A stretch of 64,000 bases of DNA from [Clostridium] saccharolyticum WM1 (lineage in GTDB: Bacteria > Bacillota > Clostridia > Lachnospirales > Lachnospiraceae), in assembly GCF_000144625.1 (NCBI RefSeq), contig NC_014376.1, positions 3,286,001 to 3,350,000 on the forward strand, given 5' to 3'. Below the pieces are notes generated by a model that worked only from the letters and a program-made list of their open reading frames with translations, had not been told where the DNA came from and made no database searches. The number at the start of each line of letters is the position of its first letter. Within the stretch, counting starts at the first letter, position 1. The position numbers and the translations under genes are program-made. Positions 63,718-64,000 of the stretch are shown here, in pieces.

Positions 63718-64000
63718 ATGATCATAAGACCGGTAAGAACAGAGGATTCCCGAAATTTCTTAGATATGCTGAAACAACTTGATAAGGAAACAAGCTTTAT
63801 GATGCTTGAGCCAGGTGAACGAACCACCACGCTTGAGGACATGGAAGCAAATATCAGAAGCGCCGTCACTTCAGGTTCCCTGACTTTGATTCTTGAGGAT
63901 GAGGATCACATTGCAGGCTTTTTATCCGCCTCAAGAGGCTCTGCAGCCAGAATCAGGCACAGGGCTTATATTGTGATGGGAATATTAAAGGATTACAGAG
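63718..64000 (+). CDS. GNAT family acetyltransferase, cut by window edge
   Basis: The first 94 residues are present. It starts MIIRPVRTEDSRNFLDMLKQ, a typical GNAT beginning, and has the beta strand LILEDEDHIAGFLSA near 62 before the acetyl-CoA loop that lies beyond the edge. GGAG is eight bases before the ATG. The substrate is unknown and the rest of the gene cannot be seen. Confidence 0.8.
   Translation, partial: MIIRPVRTEDSRNFLDMLKQLDKETSFMMLEPGERTTTLEDMEANIRSAVTSGSLTLILEDEDHIAGFLSASRGSAARIRHRAYIVMGILKDYR

Overview
The window reads as a chromosomal segment of an anaerobic, moderate-GC Firmicute, most likely a member of the Lachnospiraceae (Clostridium cluster XIVa, Lacrimispora/Clostridium saccharolyticum type). 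Grounds: strong AGGAGG-type ribosome binding sites, many near-consensus sigma-A promoters (TTGACA-17-TATAAT), U-tailed intrinsic terminators, soluble and membrane chemoreceptor diversity, a clostridial siroheme/heme cluster and the gene families themselves. This is a judgement from gene content; no species is claimed.

Layout. 0.3-8.4 kb: a chemoreceptor, then on the minus strand a Ca2+/Mn2+-type P-type ATPase behind a probable yybP-ykoY manganese riboswitch, and a DUF1576 membrane protein with an ABC-F ATPase. 8.5-11.4 kb: rpsO-pnp, separated by an unusual 250-base multi-hairpin element. 11.5-21.1 kb: a polyamine-type ABC importer in one operon with adenine deaminase and an MTA/SAH-deaminase-like amidohydrolase, a divergent LysR regulator, a small lipoprotein and a ketopantoate reductase. 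21.4-25.2 kb: a peptide-use operon (M20C dipeptidase, OPT transporter, PqqD-like protein). 25.6-33.9 kb: one long operon joining a nickel/peptide-type ABC importer (SBP, two permeases, two ATPases) to larB, larC and larE, which make the nickel-pincer cofactor; no larA is present. 34-37.6 kb: GNAT, a small membrane protein, a DnaQ-type exonuclease, and a transglycosylase gene split by an IS3-family element. 38-42.5 kb: aldose-epimerase-like gene, orphan LytTR regulator, a small Cys-pair protein and a second chemoreceptor. 42.3-46.5 kb: uxuA and an SDR mannonate oxidoreductase with a divergent AraC regulator, then azlCD. 46.7-50.5 kb: a radical SAM protein, a promoter-driven stretch with no clear ORF (candidate ncRNA), and a third chemoreceptor. 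50.6-58.7 kb: FtsH with a flavodoxin, then hemA-sirC-hemC-cobA/hemD-hemL, lacking hemB. 59-64 kb: an Ldh-family dehydrogenase, glpK-glpF, a DcuR/CitB-like response regulator whose phospho-acceptor aspartate is replaced by glutamate, and the start of a GNAT gene.

How it fits together. The nickel importer probably feeds LarC/LarE; the purine operon links uptake to deamination; OPT plus dipeptidase links peptide uptake to hydrolysis; the uxu pair and glpKF feed uronate and glycerol breakdown. Several operons carry a promoter followed by an intrinsic terminator inside the leader (P-type ATPase, nik-lar, response regulator), so control by transcription attenuation looks common here. No tRNA or rRNA gene, CRISPR array, prophage or recognisable defence cluster was seen. 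Start sites were adjusted where a Shine-Dalgarno sequence or an overlap with the upstream stop decided the matter.
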